Assembly: GCA_035578155.1 (NCBI GenBank) | Contig: JAPWDM010000006.1 | Location: forward strand, 14,586,305 to 14,650,304 | Length of the DNA: 64,000 nt | Source of the DNA: Brachynemurus nebulosus | Taxonomy: Eukaryota; Arthropoda; Insecta; Neuroptera; Myrmeleontidae | Reading direction: 5' to 3' | Shown here: positions 59,256 to 64,000 of the stretch, in pieces | Layout of the letters: each line of letters begins with the position of its first letter | Numbering within the stretch: position 1 is the stretch's first letter | Position numbers and translations under genes: made by a program | The notes under the pieces: model-generated | What the model saw: the letters and a program-made list of their open reading frames with translations, nothing else | The model's database searches: none | Told to the model about the DNA's origin: nothing

Positions 59256-59680
59256 ATGTGAGTTTTTTAAGAGTTGCCATTTTCATTACAGTCAAATTTG
59301 TATGATAGAAATGGTACTGGAAAAGGCTCTTTTCTTGGATGTAATGGAAATATAACCAACCAGAATACTATCGGTTGAAGTACATATACCGCCTAATTGA
59401 TAAATTAAAGCAAAATTAAACAAATTATACTTGGGTCAAAAAAAAATTTTTTGCTCATTTATGTTGTTAGATCAGTTTTATCGAAAAATTAATATATATT
59501 CTCATCTAAAAAAATCTATAAGTTTGTATCATAGCTCGAAAACCATAAGAGCTATAAAGCTCCTGGCTATAGCAATCGGTTGCCCCCGCAAATATCTAGA
59601 ACTCTTATTTGAACAATTTTTCGATTAAATCAACGGTATGGCTATATTGAAAATGGCAACTCTCAAAAAACTCACACAGT
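59254..59680. mobile_element. Inverted-repeat element (MITE), ~427 bp
   Basis: The left end CCATGTGAGTTTTTTAAGAG, then TTGCCATTTTC is matched in reverse by the right end (GAAAATGGCAACTCTC, AAAAAACTCACACAG at 59649-59679). AT-rich flanks suit a TA target. The 65-codon frame inside is not recognised. Confidence 0.75.
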
Positions 59681-59788
59681 ATATGCTATCTATTCAGATA
59701 CGATAGTCTGCAATAGACTGTGTTACAATTAAAACAAACAAAAGCCGCTTTATCTGCTTGTTTTTTTTTTTTGTTTTTCATTTTTTTA

Positions 59789-60130
59789 GGGTTTCGTACC
59801 GTAAAAGGAATAACGGAATACTTATAAGCACACTCTCGTGTCCGTCCATCCGTCCGGACGTCACGGAAGTTTTTTCCGAAGACTGTGTATAACGTAAGGA
59901 TTTGAAATTTGGTATAGTGTTAGGTATTTTCTGATTCTGAAGTCCAAAAGAAAAAAAGTTGTAATTAATATTTGAAAGAGCTATCTGTAAGGATTCTAAA
60001 AATATTTTTGTTTATAATAATTTTTGATTTAGCTGTAATAAATAAAGGAAAGTTTCATTTTGTCTACTGACTATTCACTGGGGTATTGGTACGGAACTCA
60101 AATTGTGCGCGTCCAATTCGCTCTTGGCCA
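59789..60130. repeat. Family C repeat, near full-length
   Basis: It begins AGGGTTTCGTACCGTAAAAG and includes a TCCGTCCATCCGTCC block. It ends, in reverse, TTGGCCAAGAGCGAATTGGA followed by CGCGCACAATTTGAGTTCCG. These motifs characterise a repeat widespread in insect genomes; I cannot name its class. Confidence 0.65.
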
Positions 60131-60282
60131 ATTTTTCTGTTTTGCATCCTTTACCAAGTTGAATAAACTATAGGTAGTTCGTGAGTGTAGATAGTGTTAT
60201 TGTGATTGTAAAGTATTTATTCATGGTAACGAGAATACTGAAAATTATTGGGGAAACTGGGATTAATATCTGGTATAGTTAA

Positions 60283-60385
60283 GGTGACCAGACGTCCCGT
60301 TTTCAACGGGATAGTCCCGTTTTTCGGAGACATGTCTCGGTGTTCCAACAAAACATCTCGAGACGCCCATTTGTCCCGTTTTGGT
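60283..60385 (+). mobile_element. Possible TTAA-type terminal fragment
   Basis: GGTGACCAGACGTCCCGTTT follows a TTAA at 60279-60282, with a GTCCCGTTTTNNACGGGA-type palindrome inside. No right end was found. Confidence 0.35.
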
Positions 60386-61564
60386 AATATTTTTGAACTT
60401 ATATACGCTATTTTATGAAAAGTCTTATTCATTATTTGAAATGCCTTTAAAATCCTTTACTTGGGTTCTTTCGTCTGTTCCCAAATATGAGAGGATGTAT
60501 TCATTTTGGCAGTACTTAGTTGGCTTTCCAACTCCGCTCCGATGTTCTAAACTAAACTAAAGCTAACTAGCACGCATCGGCCATTCCCGGACATTATTCG
60601 TGTATGATCGGCTTACTCCGGCGTTATTCGGGCAACTTCGTAATGTAACATAAACCATAACCTCTACTACGTCTACAGTCTCCATCTTTGTGTGCCCATC
60701 TCCATAACGTCTGATGTTCGTGTTTTGGTTGATGTTGTAAAGTTTTACTTTATATATAGTTTAAAAATACCTAAAGCCTAAACGTACATGTAAGTTCAAT
60801 AGTGAATTGGAAAAAGAATTTACGTTTATTAATTAAAAAGACTAAAAGTAATTCTGATGTTCCTTGTCTAACGTGTATAACTAAATTTTCCGGGGAGTAC
60901 CTCCGGACCCCCCTTTTCTCATAGGGGGTACTCCGTACCCCTCAAACCACAGATTGTAAAAACACCGAATTCCGAACGCTAAATACCCAATGATTTCCTT
61001 GGAAGTTGTTTTTCTAAACAACATAACGCATTAATTTACACATGAGAACATTTTATTTCATTTTTAATAATATTATCAACACTGACATAAATACATCTGT
61101 AAAAAAACTTCATGATGCAATAAGTTCTATTCTTATGCAATGTACTGATCCATTTTTCAATCAATAAGTAATCTTAACACTTTCAGTCCCATAGCTTCGG
61201 CATCCGAAACCAAACAAAACATCCTCAGGGGCCGACCGCGATCAATATTTAGAATAATAGACAAAACACTTAAAAATATTTATAAAAAAGATTTTATATT
61301 ATTCTAATAAAAATAATTTATTATGTACTACGTATCGGATAATTTTCATTTTTTGTACATATAAATATAGTACATAATATGATTAATATGTTTTATCATC
61401 AAAATATCTGGGCTTCATTTTTATTTACAATAATATTTTTATCCACATATGTATGTATGTGTGTGTTGTATGCTTGCATGTATATGTGTGTTACTCATCT
61501 TTTGACCTGCATAACACATACATATTGAATCGTTTAGTGTTTTGTGGGATCATTTTATGTACTT
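60386..61564. other. Unassigned sequence
   Basis: A mixed-composition patch at 60520-60740 without a readable frame; the rest is AT-rich. Nothing recognised. Confidence 0.3.
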
Positions 61565-61645
61565 GTTTACATAAAATTTACTTAAAAATATTGCCGGCTT
61601 CCGGGGAAGTTTACTGTGAAAGTGCTCGAGCCTCATAGTGTTAAT
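61565..61645. repeat. Short dispersed repeat shared with 26.7 kb
   Basis: Reverse-orientation match of 26725-26805, including GAAGTTTACTGTGAAAGTGC. Confidence 0.7.
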
Positions 61646-62739
61646 TAATGTTTAAAAAAGACCGCATAAAAATAGTTGTTGCTGTATTATCAAATCCAAT
61701 TATTAAATCCAAAACAAGTGAATTTTATTCAGTGCCGTTACCAGAAAATTTCGACTATTCTCCTGTGTTGCCTGCTACCGTAATTTTATTTGACCTCTTC
61801 AGATTGCTTGATTACTTTAAATTGTTTGAAGTCCACATATAGTTTGGTCTCGTTCTGTGGCCGTAATACAAACGAAAAATCGTATTAGATTACATTAGTT
61901 TCAATTTTAAAACACGTGTTACCCGTATCTCCTCTATTATTTTTGCAACTGGCAGGCTTTCACTGTAAGTAAATTTAGAAAAAAAAAGTGTAAACGCGCG
62001 TAAATGACATAAAATCTATCAAAAAGAAATTTGTTTTTCCTGCTGGTTAAACTTTGTCGTTTGAATAAGCTCGTTGATAATTTCAATTTTATTTTATTTT
62101 TATTTTTTCGCTGTAGGTATGTTGTATAAAATCAAAAATTTTTTCGATATGTTGAAACATTTCTTTTTCTTTCTTGATGTCAAAAATGGATTTTCGATTT
62201 GACATAGATACGAAGGTAAGATGTGGGCAGACGAATATTTAAATATAATCGAAAATATTTTTAAATAGGTGGGAATGTGAAAAATAGAAATTCCAAGAAT
62301 TATTTTTGAGAATATTTTCATAAGACAGTAGACATTTCATATGTAAGTATATTAAATTTTATAGAGTGGGAAAGTGGTAAATTATTTTATGAGAAATAGA
62401 AGACAAAATCAGCTTATGTTTTCTATCAAATATTATCCTTAGAATTGAAGAAGACAATTAAATATTCATTTTATAGTCATAAATTATTGATTTTCGAAGT
62501 GATTCTTTACCCTTTTATCAGACCACTATAAAGAGGTTTTCTGTTAAATCAGCAATATTTAAAAAAAACTGAATTTCATCATTTTGATAGCAAAAATGCA
62601 AAAGTTAACACCAAAGTTAAATAAACTCAGCTACACCAATGATTCAAAGTAACGAAAGGCAATTGCGTATTGGTTAACCGTCTTTTTTGAAAGAAAAAAA
62701 AATAGCGGGGGCTAGCTAGCTTGTTGGTGATATCGGGTC
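61646..62739. other. Unassigned AT-rich sequence
   Basis: The 64-codon frame at 61648-61842 (KSKTSEFYSVPLPENFDYSP) directly follows the repeat. It is not recognised. Confidence 0.3.
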
Positions 62740-63010
62740 AACCAAATGGTCGAAAAACGACATTTCATATTACACGACCTAATGTTATTACAACTGTCAT
62801 TGGAAATGATTCCAGGCTACAAGAATTTTATTTAAAATTAAAGAACTGTTTTTAAACATTTCTCTAATGGTTAAGAAAGTGTCCCTATTTGTCTAAATTA
62901 CATGGTTAACCAATTGGTCGGAAATCGACATTTCATATTACTCAACTTAATATCATTCCAACTGACAGTGGAAATGATTCCAGGCTAGAAGAATTCTATT
63001 TAATATTAAA
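62740..63010 (+). repeat. Satellite-like repeat S, two units
   Basis: ACGACATTTCATATTACACG at 62757 and a variant at 62925 are 168 bp apart, each followed by GGAAATGATTCCAGGCTA. Matches 54200-54511 in reverse. Confidence 0.8.
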
Positions 63011-63169
63011 GAATTTAGACGACGATTTAGACGAAAGTCAATGGAACTAATTTGAATAGGTGATTCATAAGGCGATTTGTGGCTTTTACAGATCTTTTTT
63101 TTCTAAAAATGATTTTTCGTTTCTTCTTTTACTTTTTCTGTTCTCTATTGCAAGTTTGGTCTTCAGATG

Positions 63170-63480
63170 TTTTTTTGTTGTTTCACATTTCCGTTTTCGT
63201 ATATCATTTTTAGTGATGTAAGTATTTCCTTTTTTGCAACCAACGTGTTGCTATATTTGACATTGTTTGATTTGATTAGTTTCGATTCAAACTAAAAGGT
63301 TTTTAGTTTCTTTTGTTTATGAAAAGATTTTTTAAATTTTTCATTTTTTATTTTTACTGATTTTTATATTCTTGTCTTGATAATGGTGTTTTTGAGACAC
63401 CGAAACCGGTCGACATGTTGAAGATTGGTTAAAAAATTCCGTTTGGTTTTTGCTGGTCTATATTGAGGTTTATCGCCAAA
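63170..63480 (+). repeat. Possible retroelement end with conserved hairpin
   Basis: GGTGTTTTTGAGACACC forms a five-pair hairpin followed by GAAACCGGTCGACATG. Such a hairpin next to a CCGAAACCGGTCG motif is seen near the ends of some retroelements. It splits the satellite array S in two. No reverse transcriptase is present. Confidence 0.3.
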
Positions 63481-63529
63481 TAAAGTCAAATAATGAAATT
63501 ACAAGTTTAAAATTTTTTGACGAAAATAG

Positions 63530-63835
63530 AGGTAACAATTTATTTATCTATTAAAGAATTGTTTTTAAACATTTCTCTTATGGTTAAGAAACGGTCCATA
63601 TTTGTCTGAATTACATGGTAGACCAATTGGTCGGAACACGACATTTCATATTTCACGACCAAATGTTATTTCAACTAATGGTGGAAATATTTCCAGGATA
63701 CAATAATTCTACTTAAGATTAGAGAACGGTATTAAATAATTGCTTTTAAATATTTCTTTAATGGTTAAGAAAGTGTCGATATTTATCTGAATTACATGGT
63801 ATAGACCAAATGATCGGAAAACGACATTTCATACT
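63530..63835 (+). repeat. Satellite-like repeat S, two further units
   Basis: CGACATTTCATATTTCACGA at 63639 and a variant at 63822 are 183 bp apart. Shared spacer motifs are TTTAAACATTTCTCT and ATGGTTAAGAAA. Confidence 0.8.
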
Positions 63836-63958
63836 AATTATAACTTGGAAAACTGATAATCGTCATATTTGATCCCATATGTGACCGATTCGCATAGAAT
63901 TATCGGAAATTTAACTGAACCATGACTGAAACCAAGTTAAGAAGCGCTGCCTTAGAGG

Positions 63959-64000
63959 CAGGGCTGTGGAGTGAAATTGTGGGCCCCGAGGACAAAGCAC
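63959..64000 (+). mobile_element. hAT-type end, cut by the window edge
   Basis: CAGGGCTGTGGAGTGAAATT and then GTGGGCCCC match the end of the 26175-26357 family. Confidence 0.55.

Overview
This window is AT-rich nuclear DNA from an arthropod, most probably an insect. The evidence is indirect. There are long (TA)n tracts, a miniature Helitron with typical insect-style termini, several families of small inverted-repeat DNA transposons, tRNA-derived repeats, and a 30-bp tandem array rich in the pentamer TTAGG. I cannot name the species. I found no intact host gene, no intact transposase, no rRNA gene and no CRISPR array. Nearly all open frames of 60-130 codons are chance frames in low-complexity or repeat DNA; a few decayed coding remnants can be supported.

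Layout. 0-9.5 kb: small inverted-repeat elements, including a TA-target family present at 1706-2141, as a palindromic derivative at 2873-3221, and again at 36193-36614. This part also has a hAT-type miniature element (3302-3553), a 31-bp minisatellite (4899-5402), a decayed minus-strand coding fragment (5651-5866) and a pogo-type element that keeps the N-terminal helix-turn-helix of its transposase (8607-9445). 10-17 kb: two copies of a ~550-bp repeat (A), a composite repeat with a tRNA-like head (13.76-14.14 kb), a perfect 33-bp hairpin, a TTAA-flanked element and a Helitron. 18-24.3 kb: a nested block with a pogo-type element inside a piggyBac-type element inside a tandem duplication, then a TTAA element whose edge was hit by a hAT element, and a second tRNA-like composite.

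26-41 kb: hAT fragments, another A copy, two copies of a tRNA-derived SINE, a pogo C-terminal PHD-finger relic, a Transib-like element bounded by CACAGTG and a GC-rich 5-bp duplication (35401-36068), a third pogo-type element (38243-39265) and a second copy of the 15-kb TTAA element. 43-50 kb: three hAT-type elements, each with its own short-period repeats near the ends. 51-64 kb: more A and B repeat copies, a 233-bp tandem duplication, a satellite-like repeat at 54 and 62.7-63.8 kb, another TTAA element, a foldback element, a hAT element and an inverted-repeat element abutting a TA tract.

The window reads as an intergenic or intronic transposon graveyard. Its interest lies in well-preserved target-site duplications that allow superfamily assignment without any transposase, in nested insertions that give relative ages, and in several internally deleted elements that keep only the outermost codons of their transposase.
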